A stretch of DNA of 64,000 nucleotides from Tubulanus polymorphus (taxonomy: Eukaryota; Nemertea; Palaeonemertea; Tubulaniformes; Tubulanidae), in contig NW_027437432.1 in NCBI RefSeq assembly GCF_964204645.1, positions 126,001 to 190,000 of the forward strand, in the 5' to 3' direction. Shown piece by piece: positions 1 through 12,357 of the stretch. The translations under genes were made by a program, and so were the position numbers. The number at the start of each line of letters is the position of its first letter. Within the stretch, counting starts at the first letter, position 1. The notes under the pieces are model-generated. The model made no database searches, was not told the origin of the DNA, and saw only the letters and a program-made list of their open reading frames with translations.

Positions 1-39
1 TAAGTACGTGACAGTACACTGGTGAAGGGTTACTTATCA

Positions 40-168
40 TACTACAGTTCCCTGTCGTCGCCTGCCGTTCCCTGTCGTCCCCTGGCGTTCCCTGTCGTCG
101 CCTGCCGTTCCCTGTCGTCCCCTGGCGTTCCATGTCATCCCCTGACGTTTCCTGACGTCCCCTGACGT
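40..168. repeat. Imperfect ~20-bp tandem repeat (CGTTCCCTGTCGTCCCCTG)
   Basis: Six or so alternating copies differing by a few bases. No gene seen in 1-1120 apart from this and the purine tract. Confidence 0.85.
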
Positions 169-281
169 TCTTATCCAAAACTATTTCTAATCTCCATACT
201 TTCACCAAGATTCTGATGTTTTTTCTGGAGTCGAATGTTTTTCACATTTTGAGATCGTTCTGAGAAAGACACAGTACGATG

Positions 282-405
282 CACACCTGGGGAGGGGTGG
301 AGGGGAGAGAGGGGGGAAGGGGTGGAGGGAGAGGGGGAAGGGGTGGAGGGAGAGGGGGTGGAGGGAGAGGGGAGAGGGGGTGGAGGGAGAGGGGAGAGGG
401 GCTGC
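282..405. repeat. Purine tract, GGAGGGAGAGGGG repeats
   Basis: About 120 bases of almost pure G/A on the + strand; the Ser/Pro-rich ORFs read on the other strand are artefacts of it. G-runs could form G-quadruplex or triplex structures. Confidence 0.85.
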
Positions 406-1125
406 GTGTTTGAATCCTGTTTACTAACACGATAATTCACTGTTTTACTTCGACTCGACCACAGAAAATCTGTTGTAAAATACAGGATGTAAAAATATCG
501 AGCAAAACAACTTTTTCATCACAGAAATCGACAGTTTCACATCTCACATAAAATACTGAAATTCAAGTCGATTCTGATCCTCAAACATTTCAAATAAATC
601 AAAACTCGTGAAACTTAAGACGAACATCCAGTAACACTGGTTCGACGTAAGTCCAGAAAAGGACTTAAATCATAAGACTGATGCTAGGTTCTTACCTCCA
701 TCGGTTACAACCAAAATCACTGGTCTTAAGTTGTTTTTACAATGAAACTAAGACCGGCTTAGACGGGAGTTTGTCGTAAGACTCTTCCCAATAATCTGTC
801 TAAGATTCGAGATATCGAAATAGGTTGAAAACAAGCAGTTTCGATGATTAGATTTATGGAAGCGAGCATAAAATAGAACAAAATCTACTAGAAAAAATAA
901 CTGCCATTTTCGGGACATTTCATGATGACGATATTAGTGAAGTGTAATCCTTTAAATCTGCTGGTGTTTTACTGAGATCGAGGCCTCACAAATCGATCTA
1001 TTCTGAGTTTCTGTTTCAAATCGAAGATTTCAGTCGCGTGGCTCCGGTTTTATAATTACTGTACCGTGATGTCTTACATTACTCATATCAAACTAGTTTA
1101 TACAAAATAACATAGTTTTCTTTCA

Positions 1126-1257
1126 GAGATCACCTCCTACCCCCCCCCCCCAGAGATCACCTCCTACCCCCCCCCCAGAGATCACCTCCTAGCTCCCCCA
1201 GAGATCACCTCCTACCCCCCCCCCCCCAGAGATCACCTCCTACACCCCCCCCCCTCC
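1126..1257. repeat. Repeat of CAGAGATCACCTCCTA plus poly-C
   Basis: Five copies of the 16-base core separated by C-runs of 7-13 bases; one copy has AGCTCCC instead. Confidence 0.9.
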
Positions 1258-1809
1258 AAAACTCGACGAGTCCTTGGGGACCCGATGGGTCTGGTATTCA
1301 CACTGTTCAAGGGGTAACCCGTTATATTATGGGCCAGTAATTGGGATTCATACACACAGACTACAGATAACGATGTCCAGAAATGAGTTCGGGTCAAATC
1401 AAGTTTGGTCATTATTTCAAGTATACATAAGATAAATGAAAGGGGTTATTTCATATGCAGTATAGATCGATAGAACTGATGACGTATTCGTGTCCAGAAA
1501 CTGTTGACAGCCTCTAATAACATGTTTATGAAATTATAGTCGCATAGAGAATAATTCAGATCGTCTACAGCGAGATGTAACACTGCAGTAGAGTTCCACA
1601 GTCACTCGTGGAACCTGCCTGTACTGTAGCTGAACGGCTCAGGAACGACTCAGTTCCACGCGAAGTACTCAGGTCCACGCGAAGGGCTCGGATCCACTGG
1701 GATCCACTGGAAGGACTCGGATCCACAGATTCGAGTCAAAATTAACAGCCCATGACTGCCAGACCCCTGACCTAACGTATATACAGGCACATTCATTATA
1801 AGTTCTTAC

Positions 1810-1905
1810 GTGACGAGATATTTTGATGTCCTCTCCATCGAACATGAGTTCAGTACACGTGATCGATTCGGTGTTCTCCACCAGGTCCTTACTATCGAGG
1901 AACAA
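1810..1905 (-). CDS. Possible exon of an unidentified minus-strand gene
   Basis: A 96-bp open segment between an acceptor-like ACCCATAG and a good donor CAC|GTAAGA. In phase 0 it encodes LFLDSKDLVENTESITCTEL MFDGEDIKISRH, of coding-like composition. I do not recognise the family and found no convincing partner exons, so it may be chance. Confidence 0.25.
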
Positions 1906-2201
1906 CTATGGGTAGTTACGATGTTTGTAGATTTTATTTATAACTTCTGTATTTTCGTCCAGGGTCGACAGTCAGTCCCGGTTCTACACTACATTCGATA
2001 CGTCCCCCTGTGGTCTGTTTTGACTATGAGCAAGTTTGAACACATTTCATTAATAATCCAAGTATAACTAATTCCTCAGAAACATATGTGGTCACTAAAT
2101 AGAATAACATGAGTATTAACTTCAGTCACATACTCGCATGAACTGTCATGTGTAAATTGATATAATAATTAATAATTAAATGACCCAGTAACTTAGTACC
2201 A

Positions 2202-2317
2202 AGAGAAATCCCACAATAACGAAGCCAAGATTGAAAAATTCTATATCAGAATGATTATATTTGAGGAGCGACGTTTCCATCATCAGGCGTACTGGAACTT
2301 AATAACCTTCAGTACGC

Positions 2318-2348
<31 letters not shown>

Positions 2349-2388
2349 TTCAGTTTCTCGTTTTGGCTTCGTTATTGTGGGATTTCTC
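2202..2388. mobile_element. Foldback/MITE-like element with inner (TA)n
   Basis: GAGAAATCCCACAATAACGAAGCCA at 2202-2226 (25 bases) is perfectly inverted at 2364-2388. A second inverted pair, ATCAGGCGTACTG/CAGTACGCCTGAT, lies inside, next to a (TA)n run at 2319-2347. No coding capacity. Confidence 0.7.
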
Positions 2389-2687
2389 TCGTTATCATCA
2401 TACACGGATCGATTCTCGTCTAACCTAGTACGAAGTTTCAGCTTTTTACCCCAAATTCCTAATAACAATATATCTCAGTCTCCTAATAACCGAGAACAGA
2501 GGAATATAATTCAGTGTCTCTAAACTGAATAAACCAACAGTCCATCGATCATCCAGCATCCAACACCACCCACGCGTGTGTGTCATATACAAACAAACAA
2601 TACCTGCTTCATCCAGGGTTCACTCGACTAACATCGATAATCATCAGAAAATTATCTTCACCTCCTGACAGACCTCTTCTCCTCCTG

Positions 2688-3107
2688 CCCCGACAGACAC
2701 CTGTCCTGATAGAGACCCTCGGCCTGTCCCTACAGACCCCCTCACCCTGCCCCCCAAACCTGTCCTGGCAGACCCCCTCACCATGTCCCCCAAACCTGTC
2801 CTGACAGACACCCTCACCCTGCCCCCCAAACCTGTCCTGACAGACCTCTTCTCAGACCCCCTCACCCTGCCCCCCAAACCTGTCCTGACAGACCTCTTCT
2901 CAGACCCCCTCACCCTGCCCCCCAAACCTGTCTTGACAGACCCCCTCACCCTGTCCCCCAAACCTGTCCTGACAGACCCCCTCACCCTGCCCCCAAACCT
3001 GTCCTGACAGACCCCCTCACCCTGCCCCCCACACCTGTCCTGACAGACACCCTCACCCTGTCCCTACAGACCCCCTCACCCTGCCCCCACACCTGTCCTG
3101 ACAGACA
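2688..3107. repeat. ~37-bp C-rich minisatellite (ACCCCCTCACCCTGCCCCCC)
   Basis: About 11 variable copies of CCCTCACCCTGCCCCCCAAACCTGTCCTGACAGA-type units with length variants. Confidence 0.9.
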
Positions 3108-4957
3108 GCAAACTTATACATCAAAAAAACAATAATCAAATTGTATTAGAATCCAAAAAGCAGTTGGTACCTTTTTAAATATAAAAATGTGTTCAATTCA
3201 CCGGAGACATAAAGAAGACCAGTCTAAGTTCGACTTGGATCTCGCTCAACTTCAGACCAGTTTTATGGATATCAGATATATACGGCAATTTAAACCTAAA
3301 CTAACGTGGTTTCGACTAAATTCACAAGATATTAAATTTATTCATTGTATAAATAATTGAGAAAATTATTAACTTAAATAAAAATATGTTTTAGAATCAG
3401 TTGTTTCAGCGCCTGATCGAACTTACCCTTCTCAACAGGTGGTTATATTGATCTCATCGCCAATTATCGGATTATCAGTAGTATAAATATATCCAAAGTT
3501 TAATCGAATCGATATATCAGTCTCAGAATGAGAGTGAGAGTTGATCAGTGTGGTGTGTATTCCAGGCACACACACACACACACCAGTGAGTAGTTTGAGA
3601 ACGCGAGGTGTACGCCACCATCACGCGTAGCTCTAAACCCATCTTTAAAACCAACATTATATGAATACATGTAAATATACTATATCAGTGAATTTTAGCG
3701 ATTTATTTTTCTACAAAATTTTAGAAATATCAATTTCGAAGTCTCGTTATTTTCGAGGTCCTTTTCAGATCGTGATTTTTCTGAAAATATTTTCATCTAT
3801 TTTTCATGTCGTTGTTTGTTTTGAATTGTGAATTCGGGATATTTTTATATGATATGGATTTTATGCTTATTGAATTATTGTAAAATTATTTGTTACGAAG
3901 AGCTGAACTTGACGGACAAATCGCACCTACAATCTTCATGAGACTAAAATTTCAAGGAAAATTTGTTTTATCTCCTGATTCCTGATGCTAATTTTACGAG
4001 AGACTCAGGAAGAGGTGAAGAGAGCCGCTGCTGCTACTGCTACTACTGCTGCTGCCGCTGCGTTCCTGGAACCTACTCTCTCCATCCTCGCAGTCATAAT
4101 TCACAAACTGATAATTATTTTCTCCTTTTGAGCGGATTGTAAGAAAGATAACAATCTCCCCTACTGTAACAGCGCTAACCCCAACAGCACCGTCTCACAT
4201 TTCTCTATCGGTTTTCTAGGAATTATTTCTTGTTTTTGTTGGGTTTATCATCACTGACCCTCACCGTGTGCTTCTTGTTTACTAGAATTTTAATTTTAGA
4301 ATTGTTTTAGTAAAGATCTAGGAAGGTATTTAACATAAAGTGATATTCAGTATTAAGATGCTCGTCATAACATTTGGGTTTATCTAATATTGTAATTCTT
4401 CCAATATTATGTCTGCTTTGAGATGGGTTGTCAAAATTTCAATTTTGCTTAGACGTTCCGCCGGAAATGACGTAACTAATATGCTGATTGACCATATTAG
4501 GACGTGTCCCAGACGGATTGACGACAAACCCATCACGCGACTCTAGATGGATAGAATTAAATTCAATCTCCTTATCTCTCGTTGACCCGATAAGTGCTTA
4601 AACCCGGGAGTAGTATCAGAACGCAGCCATCCGCGGCCTACAACTCTATTCCCAGAACGGATCAATTAAGTCAACAGTTAATTAATCTGTATTAATTATC
4701 TCATCGGTTCTCAGCGTGTAACCGCTGGATTGGTATCAATAATTCCAGTAATTAATCTATAATCAATCAGCTGCGCATTGTTGCGGTTTCCAAGAGACCA
4801 CTCCTACTACACGCCCCCTGGTGGAATCAAGGACTCTTTCCGGAGCCCAACTGGCACCTCCTCCTTGTGGAAGGTTCTTAGAGAGCTGACGAAAAAAATG
4901 TTTTTTGTTAGTTCAAAAATAAAGCGTAAATGGATGAAAACTAAAAACAATCTTGAT
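3108..4957. other. AT-rich DNA without recognised gene
   Basis: Only a (CA)n tract at ~3569-3584 and a short CTG/CTA-rich tract at ~4024-4062 stand out. No family-level coding similarity on either strand. Confidence 0.6.
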
Positions 4958-4960
4958 TGG

Positions 4961-5595
4961 CTTGTCCCGGATCTCTCAGATCGCCAGCAGCTTGTCCCGG
5001 ATCTCTCAGATCGCCAGCAGCTTGTCCCGGATCTCTCAGATCGCCAGCAGCTTGTCCCGGATCTCTCAGATCGCCAGCAGCTTGTCCCGGATCTCACAGA
5101 TCGCCAGCAGCTTGTCCCGGATCTCTCAGATCGCCAGCAGCTTGTCCCGGATCTCTCAGATCGCCAGCAGCTTGTCCCGGATCTCTCAGATCGCCAGCAG
5201 CTTGTCCCGGATCTCTCAGATCGCCAGCAGCTTGTCCCGGATCTCACAGATCGCCAGCAGCTTGTCCCGGATCTCTCAGATCGCCAGCAGCTTGTCCCGG
5301 ATCTCTCAGATCGCCAGCAGCTTGTCCCGGATCTCACAGATCGCCAGCAGCTTGTCCCGGATCTCTCAGATCGCCAGCAGCTTGTCCCGGATCTCTCAGA
5401 TCGCCAGCAGCTTGTCCCGGATCTCTCAGATCGCCAGCAGCTTGTCCCGGATCTCTCAGATCGCCAGCAGCTTGTCCCGGATCTCACAGATCGCCAGCAG
5501 CTTGTCCCGGATCTCACAGATCGCCAGCAGCTTGTCCCGGATCTCTCAGATCGCCAGCAGCTTGTCCCGGATCTCACAGATCGCCAGCAGCTTGT
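4961..5595. repeat. 30-bp minisatellite, 21 near-identical copies
   Basis: Unit CTTGTCCCGGATCTCTCAGA+TCGCCAGCAG. The only common variant is CTCTCAG versus CTCACAG. Each unit contains the near-palindrome GATCT-CTC-AGATC. The unit length is a multiple of three, so several frames stay open (up to 259 codons from the ATG at 4898); I do not regard these as genes. Confidence 0.95.
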
Positions 5596-5757
5596 TTCGT
5601 CTCTTCGAGGTTTAGCAGCATTCAAAAGGTTTCACTGGAGCCTAAAATTTCTAATGTTTGATTTTTCATCTTTTTGAGAAATTCATTCTATATAAAGTGA
5701 ACTGGGATATAAATATGTAGATATAGAATACTTCATTTTACAGATATAAATGATAGA

Positions 5758-6213
5758 ACCGGAGAAGGGGTTTACAGGGTGTCCCCTGACTTTATCCTGA
5801 CTATTCCCCGCTGACCCGGAGAAGGGGTTTACAGGGTGTCCCCTGACTTTATCCTGACTATTCCCCGCTGACCCGGAGAAGGGGTTTACAGGGTGTCACC
5901 TGACTTTATCCTGACTATTCCCCGCTGACCCGGAGAAGGGGTTTACAGGGTGTCCCCTGACTTTATCCTGACTATTCCCCGCTGACCCGGAGAAGGGGTT
6001 TACAGGGTGTCACCTGACTTTATCCTGACTATTCCCCGCTGACCCGGAGAAGGGGTTTACAGGGTGTCCCCTGACTTTATCCTGACTATTCCCCGCTGAC
6101 CCGGAGAAGGGGTTTACAGGGTGTCAGCTGACTTTATCCTGACTATTCCCCGCTGACCCGGAGAAGGGGTTTACAGGGTGTCCCCTGACTTTATCCTGAC
6201 TATTCCCTGCTGA
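5758..6213. repeat. 57-bp minisatellite, 8 copies
   Basis: Unit CCGGAGAAGGGGTTTACAGG...TTCCCCGCTGAC; copies differ mainly at GTGTC(C/A)CCT. Confidence 0.95.
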
Positions 6214-7240
6214 CAAGCGCGTTGTTTATCCTGGATTTGATCCAATCAATTAACACAGTCAAACACAATAGAACATAGACGTAAACCGTCTGTAACAATC
6301 TGTAACAATCTCATCAAATTTCCAAGACTTTTTATGAATTTTCTGACATTTCCCTGACTGTGTTTTGTCACTGATATTTGATTCAAATACTATGTTTTTT
6401 CTTTGATTATCGCGAAAGTAGAAATGGAGAAAAGGTTTTAAGTCACTGAGTGCTATAGTTACACACAGTGCTGAAAATTAAACTCGGGGGGGAATAAATG
6501 CACTTTACGAACCTCACCTGGTTAAACTATCAAACAAAAGCACTTTGGTGTTTTTATGTCTAAGGTGAAATGACTGAGAAAGAGGGGGAGGAGAGAGAGA
6601 GAGAGGAGAGAGACCGGGAGAGAAAGAACAGATTCACTTTAGGCCGATGGCAACTTTCACTTAGTTGTCTGACTGGTTCTGAGGAGAAACAACTGTTGTT
6701 TTAATCAAAGAACAAGAACAGAAATGAAACAGATGCGGTCTATATCTGTCTGGCAGTTCTAAAAAACATTATCATCAAACTTTTCCTAAAACAAATCAAA
6801 CTGTTCTTCCATCCATGTATCCCGGCTAGATAGAAAAACTCTGAGCGCCGACCCGCGGCCGGCAATCTACCACTTTCAGATCGAGTTGAGGCCTGAGCGC
6901 GAGGATGGCTGATTCTTTGAACAACTGTATCGTTCACTTTGCCAAATCGGAAAAAATATATAGCAATTTGAAATTAGATCGAACGCATTTAGATGATTTT
7001 AAAATATCGGGTCGAAACAGCCCGAAAAAACCGCCAAATATCATATACCGTCAACTGCTGCCACCGTTCGGCCGAACTGTACATTAAAACAAAACGTCGG
7101 TGTTCATTTTGTTGAATACAGAGAATCTGAATTTGTTATTCAATGATCATTAGGTGCGCTATCAATTACAGATATTATTGAATTGTGTTAAGTAAAATTT
7201 CAAATTATTTAAGACCTTACCGCAGGAGGTTTCACTCTAC
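6214..7240. other. BANP upstream region
   Basis: Contains a GA-rich tract (6577-6622), a CpG-rich patch (6845-6905) and a small ORF (6905). No other feature seen. Confidence 0.5.
6905..7087 (+). other. Small ORF with good start context upstream of BANP
   Basis: 60 codons from GCGAGGATGGCTG, just after a CpG-rich patch (6845-6905): MADSLNNCIVHFAKSEKIYS... No family recognised. It could be an upstream ORF, an alternative first exon or chance. Confidence 0.2.
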
Positions 7241-7249
7241 ATTCAACAG

Positions 7250-7363
7250 CCGCCTAGGTCACGTGAACTCTCGCTACGTCACGTAGTTTCTCGCGTTGAA
7301 AGACGCCATTACCGTTGAAATCTCTCGACAAATTGCGTGATTTCAAAAGTTTACTTGCCACAA
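7250..7363 (+). promoter_or_regulatory. BANP: Probable BANP promoter and 5' UTR exon
   Basis: This CpG-containing stretch holds a CACGTG E-box (7260-7265), a TCTCGC half-motif (7269-7274), a CRE-like TACGTCACG (7275-7283) and TCTCGCG (7289-7295). A strong donor (CAA|GTAAGT, exon end 7363) can splice to the acceptor at 7680-7681, just before the exon with the start codon. The transcription start is not determined; the UTR exon is inferred from the splice sites only. Confidence 0.5.
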
Positions 7364-7681
7364 GTAAGTTTTTAAGAAATTTATATCACAAACAATGACA
7401 TCTTTTCTGTACAAGCCGTACATGAAATATGACCACTTAACTGATTTTGGGAGGTTTTGAATTGAGCTGTTTATGTCAGCGAACCACGGGCGGGTCGATA
7501 GGAACTACTGTCGTTTCGGGCAGTAAACATCAGTTTACATTTTAGAAAATCGGTATTGCGCAATCACACAAATTCAATTTAGATTTATTGTACAAAAATA
7601 ATTGTTTATTTCTTAAGCTCATTCGAGTGTTATCAATTTTTGTATAAATTAAATGGATGATTAAATGTTGTATATTTATAG

Positions 7682-7791
7682 CGCACTTTTTACTGGTAAA
7701 AAGATGGAATCGGAGATGGTTCCATGTGAAGAGCAATTAATTGTTTTAACTAGTAACAGCCCTGAAAATAGTAGCAATATTCATCAGCATG
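7682..7791 (+). CDS. BANP: BANP coding exon 1 (start codon at 7704)
   Basis: The acceptor is TTTATAG at 7675-7681. The ATG at 7704 opens MESEMVPCEEQLIVL and 29 codons follow to a GTAAAA donor, leaving phase 1. Bases 7682-7703 are 5' UTR. The acidic start resembles vertebrate BANP N-termini. Confidence 0.8.
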
Positions 7792-10700
7792 GTAAAAACT
7801 TTTAGCATATATATTATTATGAATTTATCCTGGAAGGTTTCATTTTCTTGATCTTGAAAATGCATTTATTCCAAAATAAAACAAATTAAGTTTGATAAAT
7901 TGTGTAATATGAATTATAGAAATTTATCAAGTAAGAATAATTAAGATAAATAACTTGTTGTTATCAACATTCAACATAAGGTTTAATACTTTTAGATTTG
8001 AGAGTAATCAAATATTTAAACTACAACTATTTGTTAGATACCAGCGTCATTTTGCTCAAGTTCTGATTTTCTTCATTTCGTAACTTTTGATTTAATTTTG
8101 TAACAAATAAAGACGATGGTCTTGGGGAACCTGATCATAAGAGGATTTGTGTCGAGGTGGAAACATGTGCATTAGACAATGAACACTCAACTGATCAGTC
8201 TATTAAGGTACAAATTACTTTCATCTCAGTTCATTTTACAATTCTTAAGCATTTACTCTATTTGTCTTACCCTTAAAAATTAGAAAGAAAAAACTTGTAA
8301 ATTTTACAGTTTCACAATTCTTAGTTTTGTAAAATGTTTAACTGTGTATTTTCTTACCTCAAAAATTGTAATAACCTTTGATTTAGTTAAAATTGTCTCA
8401 TAATTGTGAAACAGAACTCAGAATTGTTTACTTTCATCCGAGTTCTAAAACATTGTCCAATCGTATCTCTCTAAACCTTGGAATAATATTTACCCATTTT
8501 AAATTTTTCAGCAAATTCTGTTCAACATAAACAAAGCGATTTGTTTAAGACTCGATTGTATCGAAAACAAGGTCGAAATGATCAACGTTAGAACGAAATA
8601 TTTAGAAGAGAAAGTTGAACAAATTCATTCACTTTTAAAACAAGATAATAATTCAACATCACCAATTGTCAGGTAAATAAATAATCAGGGGTTGAGTTGT
8701 TTGAGTCCCGGACCGAGCTGTTCAGTTCAGTTGCTCTAAAGTTGAACAGCGGATAGTCAAACATAGTTTAACAAACTTCTCAGTAAGGTAACTAATTTGA
8801 GTACAAAGGTTTGATTTGACACTAAAATCAGTTGTTGCATTGCAAATAACAGGAGTAAACCTCTATATGATACTTGAGCGTCAGACGTTGTACGAAACCG
8901 TAACAACGACTGGTATTCAGACTGTTATCTGGGTTGTATCTAAAAACAGTTTGAATATTGATGGTCTTATTTAGCTATGGATCTGATCCTGACTTCGCGT
9001 CCCTGAAAGTCAGAAAAAACTGTCATTTCTCTGAATATTTTCAGCACTACTGGAACGTCTCCGGTAGGTCGAGCTTCTAAAGGCACTTTATTAGTCGGTT
9101 TACCTCCTAAAACACATTCAGGTAAATAATCAATTTCATCAACTTTTCATGTTCCACATTTTGATCCGATTTTGTTGTCATTTGATGAAAATTGTGTTAT
9201 TTTTGTTTAGATACAAATCGTGGCCTTGGACCGAATGTCACTTTGATCACATTGAATTGTGAAGGTAATAACTCTTGTCATCTCTGTCTAGTCATGCCTG
9301 CTGTGATGTGTATGTCACAGTCGTGATGGTCAGATATCAGATACCGCGGTACATGAAGTTTCAGTTGGTTTCATTGAATTCATGTTTATTGTCATTCAAA
9401 CAGTTCATGACGAGTTTAATTCATGACTGAAATGAAACCAAACTGAACCTGATGTTTCATTCGATACATTCTCATCAGAATATTTTAAGAGGAGGATTAT
9501 CCATTTGATAGAGGATTATCCGTTTAATCTGTTTTAGAGGATTATCCTAATGGAAGTTGGCTCGGTGATGACACTAATCCTGAAATGAGAGTTCGGGTTC
9601 CGATATCTCACAGGTAACTAACTATGCCCTATTTCCATTATCAACTAATTGAATCATCGACTTAAATTATCACAAAATTTTGAATAGGCCTCTTTCAACG
9701 AGAGGTCATTGTATATGATATTTGAATGATTAACCTTCAGCTAAAAGAGGTCCTCTTTGTCTCTTATTTACAGCGATATGTTACATATTCATTCAAATTG
9801 TCGAACAGCGGAGAAAATGGCTTTAACGATGTTAGATTATCTATTTGATCGCGATACGCAGGCGATGTCTAATCTCTCTGGTCAGGGTAAACATGGCAAG
9901 AAACAATTAGATCCACTTTTCATTTATGGAATCAGATGTAAGTTTATTCTGGATATTAGTTTTAACTGATAGGGTGTAGGGTGAGGGGCGTGAAGGTCTG
10001 AGGGGGTTTGGTGAGGGGGGTGAAGGTCTGAGGGTGCCGGGTGAGGGGGTGAAGGTCTGAGGGTACTGGGTGAGGGGCGTGAAGGTCTGAGGGTGCTGGG
10101 TGAGGGGGGTGAAGGTATGAGGGTGCAGGGTGAGGGGGTGAAGGTCTGAGGGTGCCGGGTGAGGGGGGTGAAGGTCTGAGGGTGCTGGGTGAGGGGCGTG
10201 AAGGTATGAGGGTGCAGGGTGAGGGGCGTGAAGGTCTGAGGGTGCTGGGTGAGGGGCGTGAAGGTCTGAGGGTGCCGGGTGAGGGGGGTGAAGGTCTGAG
10301 GGTGCTGGGTGAGGGGGGTGAAGGTATGAGGGTGCAGGGTGAGGGGCGTGAAGGTCTGAGGGTGCTGGGTGAGGGGCGTGAAGGTCTGAGGGTGCAGGGT
10401 GAGGGGAGTGAAGGTCTGAGGGTGCCGGGTGAGGGGGGCGAAGGTCTGAGGGTGCCGGGTGAGGGTCCAGGCTACAGATTGAATCCTATATTGGTTCTTC
10501 AATCTTGTTTCTCTAGTTCATGAATATTTTCTATCTGTTTCTAGGTCATTTAATACAACGTTTCGGTATTTCTGAAAATGATTGGCATCGGATAAAGCTA
10601 AATATTGATTCGAAATGTCGGACTGCGTTCCGGCGTAAAGTGCGGGGTCAATCGTTGTCGGTGAAAGCATTTAGAGGAAAGAATCCGTATTATACACATC

Positions 10701-12310
10701 AGATATTAGGAACTCATTCAGATGCTGCATCTATGAACAGTGACGAGGATTCAATGCAGAACGATGAGGATGATCTCAGAATTCATCAGGTACTAAAATA
10801 CTGCAACTCAATTATACACTTCCACAGTTACTGGATCCACTTCCACAGTTACTCGATCCACTTCCACAGTTGTGAGTTAACTCATTTAAAATGAGAACTA
10901 AACTCAAGAGTTAACTTCATCCATACTCTCCACTATTAAACTTGATCCTGATATGCATTGTAGCAAGTCAACTTGTGTGTTGCTCTATTTAGGCTTAATT
11001 TTCACAAACCGTCAATAAGTGCTGAAAAATGCTACCTATTTTTTTATTGACGAGTTATCTGAAAAGTTTTTGACTTTGGTTTAGTGAAAATATTATTTGA
11101 TATAATATGTTGATCAGTTTTAAGTTAACAATTAATATATTACAGTTATGATGAAGGAAATTCATTAGTCTGGAGAAAATGCAAGATACTCCGTTATTAG
11201 AATATCGATTAATATACATTTGATGGTCTTCGAAAATAAAATTTAATTTGCTAAAAATTCTTCCTGTGGCATGCGAGTCTGCCGCTTTACCGGAGGATGC
11301 TGAATGCATTCACTTAAAATAGTTCCATTAAAAAATCGATTTTATACGCGGATTCTCCTTTGTAAAGCTATTGCGATGATGCAATTATTCATGTTTAAAC
11401 TAATTACGTTGAACAATTAAAGAAGTTTGACTCAGAAAAGATATCTGTATTCCTCACATGCCACAGTAGATTAGCTAGGCTTAATAAGATCTGAACCGTT
11501 CGGTGCTGCCCCTATGAGTAACGATAGCGGAATTTCTATGAACTAATATAGACACGGGACTCCATCAGAGTTCAGAATTAAACTCTTAACTCACTCACTG
11601 GATCAGAGTGATGATTAGTTGAAATTACTATAGGTCTTTCAGTAAGTGTTTACGCTGATTTTAGGGTCAGGTTCACAGCGGTTTAGAAATGCAGCACCAG
11701 AATGTGACTTGTACCCTACAGAATCAGGATCTATCAACGACTGGTGAAATACAGGTGCTACACGCAACTCCAGAACAGTTAGCACAATTACAACAAACTC
11801 ATCAGATACAGATATTACACGGAGATCAGGTTATACAGGTATGTACCACAGGGAGGTGGGCTCCATTCCAGGGGGATCAATGGTACTGCAGGAGGAGGGC
11901 TCTATACCAGGGGATCAATGGTACTGCAGGGGGAGGGCTCCATACCAGGGGATCGATGGTTCTGCAGGAGGTGGGCTCCATACCAGGGGGATCAATGGTA
12001 CTGCAGGAGGATGGCTCCACACAAGGTGGATCGATGGACCAGAGGGATCAATGTTACTGCAGGAGGATGGCTCCACACAAGGTGGATCATGGTACCATGC
12101 GAGGTGATGATATGACAGAAGGAACTAAGGAAGTTTAGTGCTCAGTATTTCATGTGTTGGTTTCTATATTTGCAGCATATTCAGGATGTAGCTGTATCGA
12201 TGAGTCAAACTGATGCAATGCATCATCAGCATTCGCTTCAAAATCAGGTACAATTACATCATCATCATCATCATTCACTTCAAAATCAGGTACAATTACA
12301 TCATCATCAC

Positions 12311-12357
<47 letters not shown>

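Noticed and set aside
1915-2040. Second minus-strand exon (GRIECSVEPGLTVDPGRKY) joined to the 1810-1905 segment
   Set aside because: The intron between them would be only about 39 bases with a weak GTTATA donor.
4898-5677. 259-codon ORF LVPDLSDRQQ repeats as a gene
   Set aside because: All forward frames and one reverse frame stay open because the unit is 30 bases; no splice, promoter or poly(A) support.
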